This document shows positions 16,585-26,125 of a DNA stretch of 64,000 nucleotides, piece by piece (the stretch's first letter is position 1; each line of letters starts with the position of its first letter). The notes below the pieces were generated by a model, which saw nothing but the letters and a program-made list of their open reading frames with translations, ran no database searches and was not told where the DNA came from. The DNA is from Allosediminivita pacifica. Lineage in GTDB: Bacteria; Pseudomonadota; Alphaproteobacteria; Rhodobacterales; Rhodobacteraceae. A program made the translations under genes and the position numbers. The stretch covers positions 82,041-146,040 of the forward strand of contig NZ_QBKN01000010.1 of the NCBI RefSeq assembly GCF_003054175.1, in the 5' to 3' direction.

Positions 16585-17997
16585 ATGCGCGGCACCCGTC
16601 ATCCCCGGCTCAGCTATGGCCACAAGCTCTACATGCTTGCGGCCATCCCGCTGATCCTGTCGGCGGCGGCCATCGCGCTTGTGGTCGCTCACCAATCGCG
16701 GATGCTGGCCGAACGCGAGATCCGTGGGCTGGAGGAACAGCTGATCGCCGCCAAGAAGCAGGAGCTGCGCAACTACGTGACGCAGGCCCGCAACGGGTTC
16801 TATTTCATCTACGGTGGCGCCGCGCCCGACGACGCCGAGGCCAAACGGCGCGTGGTGCAGATCCTCGCGGCCATGATCTACGGAGAGGACGGGTCCTTCT
16901 TTGTCTATACCTATGATGGCATGAACCTCGTCTCACCGCGCCGGACAGAGCTCATCGGCCAGAACCTTTCCGGCATGCGGGACAGCACCGGAACGCCGGT
17001 CACCGACCGCCTGATCGAAATCGCGCGACAGGGATCGGGTTATCATTCCTACCTCTGGCCCAAACCATCGACCGGCGAGGAAGCCGAGATGATCACTTTC
17101 GTCATGGGCTTTCAGGACTGGCAATGGGCCGTGGGCACCGGGGTCTGGATAGACGACGTGCTTGCCACGGTAGCCGCAGCACGCGCCGAGGTCGAGGCGC
17201 GGATACAGCGGACCTTTCTCTATATCGGGGCGATCACCCTGACGGCGCTTCTGATGGTCTATGCCTCGGGTCTTGTGCTCAACATCCGCGAAAGGCGGCT
17301 CGCGGATGCCAAGCTGCGCGAGCTCACGCAGCGGGTCTTCGAGGCGCAGGAAACCGAGCGCGGCCGGGTGGCCCGGGAACTGCACGACAGCATCAGCCAG
17401 ATCCTTGTGGGCGTGAAGTACGCGCTCGACATGGCCGGACGCCGTGTCACACAGGGGGACCCGCGTGCGTCCGAGGCGCTCGACAAGGGTGTTTCGCATC
17501 TCTCGACGGCGATCAACGAGGTGCGCCGGATCAGCCGTGACTTGAGGCCCGGGGTGCTTGACGACCTCGGCCTCGGGCCCGCCATCAAGGCGCTTGCCGA
17601 CGATTTCCGGGTCCGCACCGGGATCGAGACCGAATTCCAGACCGTCGTCTTTCGCAATCGGCTCGATCAGCCGGCCCGCATCGCGCTTTACCGCATCGCG
17701 CAGGAGGCGCTCACCAACATCGAGCGGCATTCCGGTGCCGACCACGTCAGGATCGATCTGCGCGGTCACAGGGCCGGCGCAACCCTGAAGGTCGACGACA
17801 ATGGTCATGGTCTGGGCGAACGTGGCTCAGGTCACGGCATCGGCCTGCGCAACATGCAGGAGCGGATGGATCAGCTTGGCGGGACGCTCCGAATCTTGTC
17901 GTCGCGCAGTGGCACCACTATCGAGGCGCAGATCCCGCTCAGCCATATGCTCCCGCCCGAGCAGGGCAATCTCAGCGAAGAAAGGGCTCAGGCATGA
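16585..17997 (+). CDS. Sensor histidine kinase with periplasmic cache domain (NarL/UhpB type)
   Basis: This 470-residue membrane kinase has TM1 at about 14-36, a periplasmic sCache-type domain at about 40-205 (FVYTYDGMNLVSPRR, WQWAVGTGVWIDDV), TM2 at about 210-233, then HisKA_3 with the phospho-acceptor His267 in ARELHDSISQIL. An HATPase follows, with EALTNIERHSGA, DDNGHGL and GHGIGLRNMQERM. Cache domains of this kind bind small organic acids. It is divergent from the TakP-like TRAP operon and overlaps its response regulator by 4 bases. The likely job is to sense the TRAP substrate and switch on the transporter. Confidence 0.92.
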   Translation: MRGTRHPRLSYGHKLYMLAAIPLILSAAAIALVVAHQSRMLAEREIRGLEEQLIAAKKQELRNYVTQARNGFYFIYGGAAPDDAEAKRRVVQILAAMIYGEDGSFFVYTYDGMNLVSPRRTELIGQNLSGMRDSTGTPVTDRLIEIARQGSGYHSYLWPKPSTGEEAEMITFVMGFQDWQWAVGTGVWIDDVLATVAAARAEVEARIQRTFLYIGAITLTALLMVYASGLVLNIRERRLADAKLRELTQRVFEAQETERGRVARELHDSISQILVGVKYALDMAGRRVTQGDPRASEALDKGVSHLSTAINEVRRISRDLRPGVLDDLGLGPAIKALADDFRVRTGIETEFQTVVFRNRLDQPARIALYRIAQEALTNIERHSGADHVRIDLRGHRAGATLKVDDNGHGLGERGSGHGIGLRNMQERMDQLGGTLRILSSRSGTTIEAQIPLSHMLPPEQGNLSEERAQA

Positions 17998-18635
17998 CCC
18001 CTCCCACACGCGTCGTCGTTGTCGACGATCACCCTATGGTTGCCGAGGGCATCGAGGCGATCCTGGAGAGTTACGACGACATCACCGTCGTGGCGACGCT
18101 GTCGGACGGCCGCATAATTATCGACCGGCTGGACGAACTGACCCCCGACGTCATCCTGATGGACCTCAACATGCCGGGGCTGGGCGGGCTTTCGGCGACC
18201 GAGATGATCCTCGAGCGGCGTCCCGAGACGCGTATCCTGGTGCTGTCGATGCACGACAGTCCAGAATATGTCTCCACCGCGCTTTCGCACGGCGCGCGTG
18301 GCTACGTGCTCAAGGACGTGCCGACCGAGGAGATCAAGAAGGCGATCGATGCCGTCATGGCGGGAGAGCGCTACCTCTGCACGGGCGCAAAAGGCGCGCT
18401 TGCCCCGCAATCCTCGGGGCGCGAGCAGTTGACCAACCGCGAGCAGATGGTGCTTCTCCAGCTGGCGCTGGGTAAGTCCAACAAGGAAGTGGCGATCGCG
18501 CTGGATATCTCGGTGCGTACGGTCGAGACGCACCGCAAGAACCTCAAACGCAAGCTGGGTATTTCAAGCACCGCCGGCCTGACCCGCTACGCGATGGAAC
18601 ACGGCGTGTTGCAGGGAACGGGCGTCAGCGTCTGA
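17994..18635 (+). CDS. Response regulator, NarL/FixJ family
   Basis: This is a 213-residue regulator. The receiver domain has the acidic pair Asp11/Asp12 region in VVVDDHP, phospho-acceptor Asp57 in VILMDLNMPG, LSMHD and the Lys in GYVLKDVP. The C-terminal LuxR-type HTH at about 145-205 contains LTNREQMVLLQLALGKSNKEVA and VETHRKNLKRKLG. It overlaps the kinase gene by ATGA. The most likely target is the divergent dctP promoter. It ends 15 bases before the convergent small gene. Confidence 0.93.
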   Translation: MTPPTRVVVVDDHPMVAEGIEAILESYDDITVVATLSDGRIIIDRLDELTPDVILMDLNMPGLGGLSATEMILERRPETRILVLSMHDSPEYVSTALSHGARGYVLKDVPTEEIKKAIDAVMAGERYLCTGAKGALAPQSSGREQLTNREQMVLLQLALGKSNKEVAIALDISVRTVETHRKNLKRKLGISSTAGLTRYAMEHGVLQGTGVSV

Positions 18636-18650
18636 CTGTCCCTGAAAGGC

Positions 18651-18854
18651 TCAGAGCTCGATCCCCGGGACATCACGCGCCGCATCTTTATCGTGGTAAG
18701 AGGCGGGCATCACGCTTTCAACATGCGACGCCGCCGCGCTCTTGTCGCGGTCATGGCCCGGCAGGTGACCGATCAGCATCGCCGCGCCGATCAGCCCGGC
18801 CAGCAGAAGCGCCTTGCATAGATTGAAATCGCGGTGAAACGTGCTGCGGGACAT
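18651..18854 (-). CDS. Small hypothetical membrane protein
   Basis: This is a 67-residue protein, MSRSTFHRDFNLCKALLLAGLIGAAMLIGHLPG followed by a charged polar tail (HDRDKSAAASHVESVMPASYHDKDAARDV). One hydrophobic segment at about 13-30 could be a membrane anchor or an uncleaved signal. The start is fixed by GGAGG 5 bases before the ATG; a frame extension of 4 residues lacks this. Codon use and a good ribosome binding site support a real gene. No family is recognised. Confidence 0.6.
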   Translation of the reverse strand: MSRSTFHRDFNLCKALLLAGLIGAAMLIGHLPGHDRDKSAAASHVESVMPASYHDKDAARDVPGIEL

Positions 18855-19072
18855 GGGTGCCTCCATCTTCGACGGCGTGTGGGCTGCCTCACCATGCTGT
18901 CATCCCGCGATCCGGACAAATCACGTTGGCGCGCTTTCTGTTGCAAAGCGCCCCCCTTGATCATGTCCCTCCTCGCCTCACCTTCCCTACTGCAGCACCG
19001 AGCGGCGCCCACGCGTGAAATTTTCGTAAAGCGCCCAAGGGCAGCCACGCAATTTTTTCTACATTTTGTCCA

Positions 19073-19101
19073 TTGACGCCTTTGTCCCTTCTGCATAGTT
19101 T
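19073..19101 (+). promoter_or_regulatory. Sigma-70 promoter of the ilv leader
   Basis: TTGACG, 17 bases, TAGTTT. The predicted start of transcription is near 19108, which leaves a short 5' end before the leader peptide. The upstream part of the gap (18855-19072) holds a 7-base hairpin at 18931-18951 and nothing else clear. Confidence 0.6.
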
Positions 19102-19129
19102 CCGCCCCACGTGAAAAGGAGTCCCCCGA

Positions 19130-19177
19130 GTGAGCACCCTAGTGGTCATCGTAGGCAGTTGGCGCATGGCCCGGTAA
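19130..19177 (+). CDS. ilv leader peptide (attenuator)
   Basis: This is a 15-codon frame starting GTG: M-S-T-L-V-V-I-V-G-S-W-R-M-A-R. It has a run of Leu, Val, Val, Ile, Val codons (CTA GTG GTC ATC GTA). AAAAGGAG lies 8 bases upstream. It is followed by alternative RNA stems and a terminator before the acetolactate synthase genes. This is the layout of transcription attenuation by branched-chain amino acid supply, where ribosome stalling at the Leu/Val/Ile run would prevent terminator formation. Confidence 0.8.
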   Translation: MSTLVVIVGSWRMAR

Positions 19178-19206
19178 CCGGAGACCAGACCGGTACCCCA
19201 TGCGCC
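19161..19206 (+). promoter_or_regulatory. Pause/antiterminator stem of the ilv attenuator
   Basis: GGCGCATGG (19161-19169) can pair with CCATGCGCC (19198-19206). The 5' arm overlaps the last leader codons. The 3' arm overlaps the first bases of the terminator stem, so the two structures compete at their junction. Inner CCGGT/ACCGG repeats offer more pairings. Confidence 0.6.
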
Positions 19207-19230
19207 CCCGACCGGTTCGGGGGTTTTTTT
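19205..19230 (+). terminator. Attenuator terminator before ilvI
   Basis: CCCCCGA, 5-base loop, TCGGGGG, then seven T. This is a textbook intrinsic terminator placed between the leader peptide and the structural genes, 50 bases before the ilvI start. Confidence 0.85.
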
Positions 19231-19279
19231 ATGCGCGAAGCACAAACGAAGACATGACGTCGTAAACGGAGACACGGCA

Positions 19280-21034
<1,755 letters not shown>

Positions 21035-21112
21035 ACCGCGTCCGGGGACCTCTGCCCGCGGGAACACCTCCACGGAACGCGACGCCCGAACTCAGCAAGA
21101 AAGACACCCAAG

Positions 21113-21682
21113 ATGTCCGCTCTACACATCAAGAAAGGCTCGACCAAGCATTCGGCTTACAACCTGCGGCCGAATTTCTCGGACGTGCAGGAAACCCACA
21201 CGCTTGCCGTTCTGGTCGAAAACGAACCCGGCGTACTGGCCCGCGTCATTGGCCTGTTTTCGGGTCGGGGGTACAACATCGACAGCCTGACCGTGGCCGA
21301 GGTCGACCACCAAGGACACCGCAGCCGTATCACGATTGTCACCACCGGCACACCTCAGGTGATCGAGCAGATCAAGGCACAGCTAGGACGGATCGTGCCC
21401 GTTCACGAGGTTCACGACCTGACCGTCGAGGGGGCCTCGGTCGAACGCGAGCTTGCGCTGCTCAAGGTGACAAGCGGGGGTGACAAGCGCGTGGAGGCAC
21501 TTCGACTTGCCGACATCTTCCGTGCAAATGTCGTAGATTCGACGCTGGAGAGCTTCATATTCCAGATCACCGGATCGCCCGAAAAGATCGATGCTTTCGC
21601 AGACCTGATGCGTCCACTTGGACTGGTCGAATTGGCGCGAACCGGCGTGGCGGCGATGGCTCGCGGCCAGGAAGCCCTCTGA
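21113..21682 (+). CDS. ilvH: Acetolactate synthase small (regulatory) subunit
   Basis: This 189-residue regulatory subunit gives valine feedback inhibition and raises activity of the large subunit. The N-terminal ACT domain is clear: HTLAVLVENEPGVLARVIGLF, SGRGYNIDSLTVAEV and SRITIVTTG, at about 25-95. The ALS_ss_C domain follows (RELALLKVTSGGDKRVEALRLADIFRANVVD, LESFIFQITGSPEKIDAF). An N-terminal extension of about 20 residues is a little longer than in enteric IlvH. An ilvI-ilvH operon with a strong terminator directly after the stop is expected. Confidence 0.95.
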   Translation: MSALHIKKGSTKHSAYNLRPNFSDVQETHTLAVLVENEPGVLARVIGLFSGRGYNIDSLTVAEVDHQGHRSRITIVTTGTPQVIEQIKAQLGRIVPVHEVHDLTVEGASVERELALLKVTSGGDKRVEALRLADIFRANVVDSTLESFIFQITGSPEKIDAFADLMRPLGLVELARTGVAAMARGQEAL

Positions 21683-21699
21683 AAACACCGCTTTGAAAT

Positions 21700-21731
21700 G
21701 CAAAAGACGGGGCCTCGGCCCCGCCTTTTGC
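21700..21731. terminator. Bidirectional terminator after ilvH
   Basis: GCAAAAGACGGGGCC-TC-GGCCCCGCCTTTTGC is a near-perfect stem ending in TTTT, 18 bases past the stop. The A-rich 5' arm means it could also act on the opposite strand. The 21732-21874 gap shows nothing else. Confidence 0.85.
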
Positions 21732-21874
21732 ATGTCGCATCACCGAATAGATTATCATCGACGCAGACAGCCGGGGAGCCACCGCCTATCTGTTCTGGCG
21801 ACGATATGCCGTCGTCGAGCTTTACGGACACATTCCCCCTCAGAAACGCATCCAACCTCGCCGCTGGCTTTGCA

Positions 21875-22207
21875 TCAGGAGGCCCGGCGCGTCAGGAAGT
21901 CGGAGATCCGAATAACGTCGGCCGGCTTCTTGGCCCGCCGCTTTGGCAACCTTGCCCGAAGCATGGCCGGAAGCTCGGGCGCATGACCGAGCATGATGCG
22001 CTTTGGATTGCGGACACGGCGCATATCCTTCTCTTCCCGACAGTCGAACTGGATCAGGTCGCCGGCGTCAAGCGCGACGCCATCATGGATCGCTTCCTCC
22101 GTTTCGCTGTAATAGGCGAGATTGCCTTGGTCTTCGCACCAGATAACCGCGCGGCTGTCCTGCGCATCAGCCCAAAGCACGACCCCCATCATCTGCTCAC
22201 CCATCAT
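21875..22207 (-). CDS. Conserved hypothetical protein (small, soluble)
   Basis: This 110-residue protein starts MMGEQMMGVVLWADAQDSRAVIWCEDQGNLAYY, with a possible small beta-barrel in the first 60 residues (GVALDAGDLIQFDCREE), and has a basic C-terminal half (LPKRRAKKPADVIRI). A similar protein, in which a short 'GVVLWSD...AVIWCEDQG' block is conserved, is common in Rhodobacterales as far as I recall; no function is known. AGGAG precedes a tandem ATGATG, so the start is certain to within one codon. The gene is convergent with ilvH and divergent from the HTH regulator. Confidence 0.75.
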   Translation of the reverse strand: MMGEQMMGVVLWADAQDSRAVIWCEDQGNLAYYSETEEAIHDGVALDAGDLIQFDCREEKDMRRVRNPKRIMLGHAPELPAMLRARLPKRRAKKPADVIRISDFLTRRAS

Positions 22208-22359
22208 TAACTCCTATCGAACACACCCGGCTGTATCGCCTGTCACACCCACACACTTCGTTCATCCAAGGTAAGAATCACATTCTCCAAGACGCGACAC
22301 CCCCCTTGATTTTTGTGTCGGCGAGGACGATAGTTGGCGCGATTTAGCATCACACCTGA

Positions 22360-22371
22360 CGCTAATTAGCG
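22360..22371. promoter_or_regulatory. Perfect 12-bp palindrome upstream of HTH regulator
   Basis: CGCTAATTAGCG lies 77 bases before the regulator start, in an AT-richer gap shared with the divergent hypothetical gene. The adjacent gene encodes a DNA-binding protein, so an autoregulatory operator is plausible. Confidence 0.45.
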
Positions 22372-22448
22372 ACAAACGAAGTCAAGGGCCTGAACACCTG
22401 CGGACGGCAGCGGCTCTGTATAACAACGAAAAAACACAAGGCTGCGCC

Positions 22449-23270
22449 ATGGCCCCTCGGGCACAACACGTTGACGACAATTCTCCCAGTCCTGCGGAAT
22501 TGCGCAGTCGACTAGGTGCGAATTTGCGCCAATTGTCGGGAAAAGCAGAGTCAATTTCGGCGCTATGCCGTGACTTGGGCATCAACAGGACACAATATAA
22601 CCGGTATCTCGCGGGCGAGAGCTTTCCCCGCCCTGATGTGCTTCACCGAATCTGCCAGTACTTTGGTGTTGACGCTCGTATCCTTCTCGAGCACGTCGAT
22701 GAACTCGAGGCCAGCGAATCTGACGCGCTTCGGCATCCAGCTGTCGCCGACTTCGTAGGTCGCAGCGCACGGAACCTCGAAGAATCCGCGTTCCCTAGTG
22801 GTTTCTATCGGTTCACAAGACGCAGCTTCCTTGACACGAATCGTTTCGTGCAAGCTTTGGCCTACGTCTACCGACGGGACCAGAGCTGTTTCATGCGCGG
22901 TTTCGAAGCCAAAGAAGCAATGCGCCAGCAGGCTCTGGACACCTCACCGAGGACACGTGAGTTCCGCGGTATCCTTCTGGCACAGGAGGACGGCGTGGCG
23001 GCACTTCTGAGCCGCTACGGCGCGACGACCGCCTCTTTCAACTACCTTGCTCGGGTACCAACTTTCGAGAACAACTTCTGGGTTGGCTATACCGCGAGAA
23101 CGGTGCGCGAGGGGGTCGCCGGGAGGCGGTTTGAAAGGCTCGTGATGGAGTATATCGGGCGAGACACGGGCAAGGTGCTTCGGGCCGCGAGAACGACCGG
23201 GTTTTGCGGCATTGATGATCTCGTGCCCTACCATCGGACGCTGCTGAACCCCGAACAGCCGATCACCTGA
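22449..23270 (+). CDS. Helix-turn-helix transcriptional regulator
   Basis: This 273-residue protein has an N-terminal XRE-type HTH at about 17-80 ([57 protein letters not shown], read in parts). The C-terminal domain of about 190 residues has no motif that I can name ([49 protein letters not shown]). HTH proteins of this size and layout are common in Rhodobacterales, where they are orphan regulators. The base composition of the 5' end is slightly AT-richer than its neighbours. The ligand and targets are unknown. Confidence 0.8.
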   Translation: MAPRAQHVDDNSPSPAELRSRLGANLRQLSGKAESISALCRDLGINRTQYNRYLAGESFPRPDVLHRICQYFGVDARILLEHVDELEASESDALRHPAVADFVGRSARNLEESAFPSGFYRFTRRSFLDTNRFVQALAYVYRRDQSCFMRGFEAKEAMRQQALDTSPRTREFRGILLAQEDGVAALLSRYGATTASFNYLARVPTFENNFWVGYTARTVREGVAGRRFERLVMEYIGRDTGKVLRAARTTGFCGIDDLVPYHRTLLNPEQPIT

Positions 23271-23898
23271 CTACCTCGCCCGCCGTCTCACCTGCCGGCG
23301 GTTGCGCCAGCCCCGCCTTGGCGAGGGCGTAGAGATGCCAACTCGCGTGGCCAGCGACCGGAAGGGCCACGAGCAGTCCGAGTAACCCCGGCAGCATCGC
23401 CAGGAAGACCAGAGCCGCCAGGAAGGCGCCCCAGCCCAGCAGCACCACCGGGCGAGAGGCGACGTACTGGAAACTCGTGATCATGGCGGTCACGAAATCC
23501 ACCTCGCGGTCGAGCAGCAGCGGCAGGGCGAGTACCGAGATCATGTAGAGCACCGTGGCGAAGCCCGCCCCCACCACGCCGCCGAAGAGGAGCATGGTGA
23601 TGCCCTCCCGCGTCAGGTAGATGTCGAGGCTGCTCATGACGTTGGTCATCGTGGAAAGCCCGAGGAAAAGGGCGAAGATCGTATGGCCGAGAAAGAACCA
23701 GAACAGGAACACGATGAGGATCACCGCGCAGAGCGAGGGGAGCTGCCGGGCCGACTGGTTCACGACGACGGTCACGATCGGGCCCCAGTGCAGCGGCTCG
23801 CCGGCCTCGATACGGCGGCTGGTCTCGTAGAGGCCGGTGGCCGCGAAGGGGCCAATGAGGGGAAAGCCGATGGCGGAAAGGACCAGCCAGTAGCCGCC
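23263..23898 (-). pseudogene. DUF2189 membrane protein, 5'-truncated
   Basis: This open frame of about 211 residues contains most of a DUF2189 protein: [29 protein letters not shown], then hydrophobic segments [51 protein letters not shown] and [22 protein letters not shown] (read in parts). The in-frame sequence begins directly after a TAA with no good start codon until a GTG 41 codons in. DUF2189 proteins normally have a further 50-70 N-terminal residues with one or two membrane segments. Here that part is replaced by intergenic repeat DNA, so the gene has been cut by a rearrangement. A shorter protein from the GTG is possible but would lack the start of the domain. Confidence 0.7.
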
Positions 23899-23922
23899 TT
23901 AACCAGATTTTAGGAGTGTCCC
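23899..23922 (+). repeat. Composite TGTCCC element, right half only
   Basis: TTAACC, 12 bases containing TTTTAGGAG, then TGTCCC. This matches the right end of the two full copies at 5.6 kb and 63.0 kb, including the 11-12 base spacing. The left half is missing and DUF2189 coding sequence begins at once. Confidence 0.6.
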
Positions 23923-23942
23923 GCGGTCGAGGGAGGTCGCGA

Positions 23943-23989
23943 CCGGGGCTCTGCCCCGGACCCCGGAATATTTCCCCGCCAAGAAGAAG
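23943..23989 (+). repeat. 3'-end hairpin element, copy D (without an upstream gene)
   Basis: CCGGGGC-TCT-GCCCCGG hairpin, then ACCCCGGAATATTT, CCCCGCC and AAGAAGAAG. It has the same order as the copies found 3' of genes, but on the plus strand, where no gene ends. This supports loss of a neighbouring gene. Confidence 0.6.
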
Positions 23990-24000
23990 CAGAGGACCCG

Positions 24001-24059
24001 CGCTTCTTTTCGCCCCAAATACCTCGGGGGAGTCCCGCAGGGACGGGGGCAGAGCCCCC
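24001..24059 (-). repeat. 3'-end hairpin element, copy B (after prfB)
   Basis: Read from prfB: GGGGGC/GCCCCC hairpin, GTCCC/GGGAC hairpin, CCCCCGAGGTATTTGGGGCG, AAAAGAAGCG. It is nearly identical to the copy after the HNH gene at 4.4 kb. Confidence 0.75.
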
Positions 24060-24083
24060 TGCCCGGCCCGCCAAGGTTCTCGG

Positions 24084-25208
24084 TCAGTCCTCGGCGGTGG
24101 CCTCGGCGCGGCTTTTGCCGGCGACGTTGAGCGCGAGGGTCGCGGCCATGAGGCCGTCGAGATCGCCGTCGAGCACGCCCGAGGTGTCGGCGGTCTCGAA
24201 GCCGGTGCGCAGGTCCTTCACCATCTGGTAGGGCTGCAGCACGTAGGAGCGGATCTGGTTGCCCCAGCCGGCGTCGCCCTTGGCCTCATGCAGGGCGTTG
24301 ACTTCGGCGTTCCGGCGGTCGAGCTCCATCTGGTAGAGCCGCGATTTCAGGGCCTTCATGGCGATGTCGCGGTTCTGGTGCTGCGACTTCTCCGAGCTCG
24401 TCACGACGATGCCGGTGGGGATGTGGGTGATCCGCACCGCCGAGTCCGTGGTGTTCACGTGCTGGCCGCCCGCGCCGGACGACCGGTATGTGTCGACGCG
24501 GATTTCCGAGGGGTTCACCTCGATCTCGATGTTGTCGTCGATCACCGGGTAGGCGCCCACGGCGGCGAAGGAGGTTTCGCGCGTGCCCTTGCCGAAGGGC
24601 GAGATGCGCACCAGCCGGTGCGTGCCGCTTTCGGACTTGAGCCAGCCGTAGGCGTTGTGACCCTTGATCTGGTAGGTCACGGACTTGATGCCCGCCTCGG
24701 TGCCAGGTGTCTCTTCCTGCAGCTCGACCTCGAAGCCGCGCTTTTCGGCCCAGCGGACGTACATGCGGGCGAGCATCTGGGCCCAGTCGCAGGCCTCGGT
24801 GCCGCCGGCGCCGGACTTGATCTCGAGGAAGCTGTCGTTGGCATCGGTCTCGCCATCCAGCAGAGCCTCGAGCTCTTTCTTGGCGGCGCGTTCGACCAGC
24901 GCGCGCAGCGCCGTCTCGGCCTCGGCGATGACCTCCTCGTCCTCTTCCATCTCGCCCAGCTCGATCAGTTCGACCTGGTCATCGAGCTCCTGCTTCATCC
25001 CGGTGTAGGTGTCCATGGAATCGACCAGGGCCTGGCGGTCGCGCATGAGCTTCTGCGCGGCGGCGGGATCGTCCCAGAGGTTGGGATCCTCGACGCGGGC
25101 GTTGAACTCTTCCAGCCGGTGCTGGGCGGTCTCCCATCCCATCCGCTGTCGGAGCAGGTCGAGCGACTTTTCGATCTTCTCGACGTTGTTCTGGGCTTCG
25201 GCGCGCAT
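24084..25208 (-). CDS. prfB: Peptide chain release factor 2
   Basis: This 374-residue factor reads stop codons UGA and UAA and triggers peptidyl-tRNA hydrolysis. The stop-recognition tripeptide SPF is at 203-205 and the catalytic GGQ at 247-249 (SSGAGGQHVNTTDSAVR). The N-terminal helical domain and C-terminal QNRDIAMKALKSRLY fit RF2. The whole protein is in one frame. The programmed +1 frameshift known in E. coli prfB near codon 25 is absent, as in many alphaproteobacteria. It is divergent from a phosphotransferase gene. The 3' side carries the hairpin repeat. Confidence 0.96.
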   Translation of the reverse strand: MRAEAQNNVEKIEKSLDLLRQRMGWETAQHRLEEFNARVEDPNLWDDPAAAQKLMRDRQALVDSMDTYTGMKQELDDQVELIELGEMEEDEEVIAEAETALRALVERAAKKELEALLDGETDANDSFLEIKSGAGGTEACDWAQMLARMYVRWAEKRGFEVELQEETPGTEAGIKSVTYQIKGHNAYGWLKSESGTHRLVRISPFGKGTRETSFAAVGAYPVIDDNIEIEVNPSEIRVDTYRSSGAGGQHVNTTDSAVRITHIPTGIVVTSSEKSQHQNRDIAMKALKSRLYQMELDRRNAEVNALHEAKGDAGWGNQIRSYVLQPYQMVKDLRTGFETADTSGVLDGDLDGLMAATLALNVAGKSRAEATAED

Positions 25209-25279
25209 GAGCGTTCCTCGTGGTTCCTTCAGGCCCCGCGTGATAGCAAGCTGGCCGGTGCATCACAAGGTGGCGTGGC

Positions 25280-26125
25280 ATGACGGAGCGGCTGCAGGAG
25301 GTCATGGCGGACTGGGGGCTGACCGCGCCCCAGCCGCTGGCGGAAACGGGTATCGCGCGGCTCTTCACAGTCTCCGACGGGACGACACGCCGGGTGCTGA
25401 AGCTCTACCACGGGGACGGAATGGGCAACGAAGCCGGCGGGCTGGCGCTGCTGCGCCACTGGCAGGGCAGCGGTGCCGCGGTGAGGGTCCGGCGCGCCTG
25501 CGCGGACGTGGTGCTGATGGACCTTCTGAAAGGGCCGACGCTGGGGGACATGGCGCGCGCCGGGCAGGATGCCGCCGCCTGCGCGGCGCTCGCGGGCATC
25601 GCGGCGCGGCTGCACCGGGTGCCGGGCCTGGCCGCGGGGCTCACGTCTCTCGAGGTCTGGTGCGCGCCCCTGCTGGCCATCAAGGTTGGGCCAGACTGTC
25701 CCGAGAGCCTCCGCCGCGACATGGAGCGCGCCGCGGCGCTTTGCCGGGCACTGCTGGGGTCGGCCCCGTCACCCGTGGCGCTGCACGGGGACCTGCATCA
25801 TGACAACGTGATCCTCACGCGGGACGGCCCCATGAGTTTCGATCCCAAGGGGCTGATGGGCGACGCGGCCTTCGAGCTCGCCAATGCCCTGCGCAATCGG
25901 AAGGGCTGCGGGGCGCTGCAGCGCGACCCGGAGCACATCCTTCGCTGCCTGGACCTTTATGCACGGGCGCTGTCGGTGCCCCTGCCCCGCATGGCCGGCT
26001 GGGCCGCGGCCAAGTGCGGGTTGTCGATCGCCTGGCGGGCCAAAGGCGTCCTGTCAGGTGATGCCGAGGCGGACCTGCTTGCCAGCTTGCTGGAAGCCGC
26101 GGAGCGGGTCCGGGCGGCTCAGTAG
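25280..26125 (+). CDS. Aminoglycoside/hydroxyurea phosphotransferase family kinase
   Basis: This is a 281-residue kinase of the APH(6)/hydroxyurea resistance type. The nucleotide-binding Lys is in RVLKLYHG near residue 41, the catalytic loop HGDLHHDN at 169-176 and the metal-binding DPKG at 188-191. The family phosphorylates small hydroxylated compounds, and many chromosomal members have no known substrate. The name does not mean that this strain is drug resistant. It overlaps the 3' end of the convergent PBP gene by 7 bases. Confidence 0.85.
   Translation: MTERLQEVMADWGLTAPQPLAETGIARLFTVSDGTTRRVLKLYHGDGMGNEAGGLALLRHWQGSGAAVRVRRACADVVLMDLLKGPTLGDMARAGQDAAACAALAGIAARLHRVPGLAAGLTSLEVWCAPLLAIKVGPDCPESLRRDMERAAALCRALLGSAPSPVALHGDLHHDNVILTRDGPMSFDPKGLMGDAAFELANALRNRKGCGALQRDPEHILRCLDLYARALSVPLPRMAGWAAAKCGLSIAWRAKGVLSGDAEADLLASLLEAAERVRAAQ

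Noticed and set aside
25130..25208. Programmed +1 frameshift in prfB
   Set aside because: The frame is continuous from the start through GGQ, with no internal UGA near codon 25.
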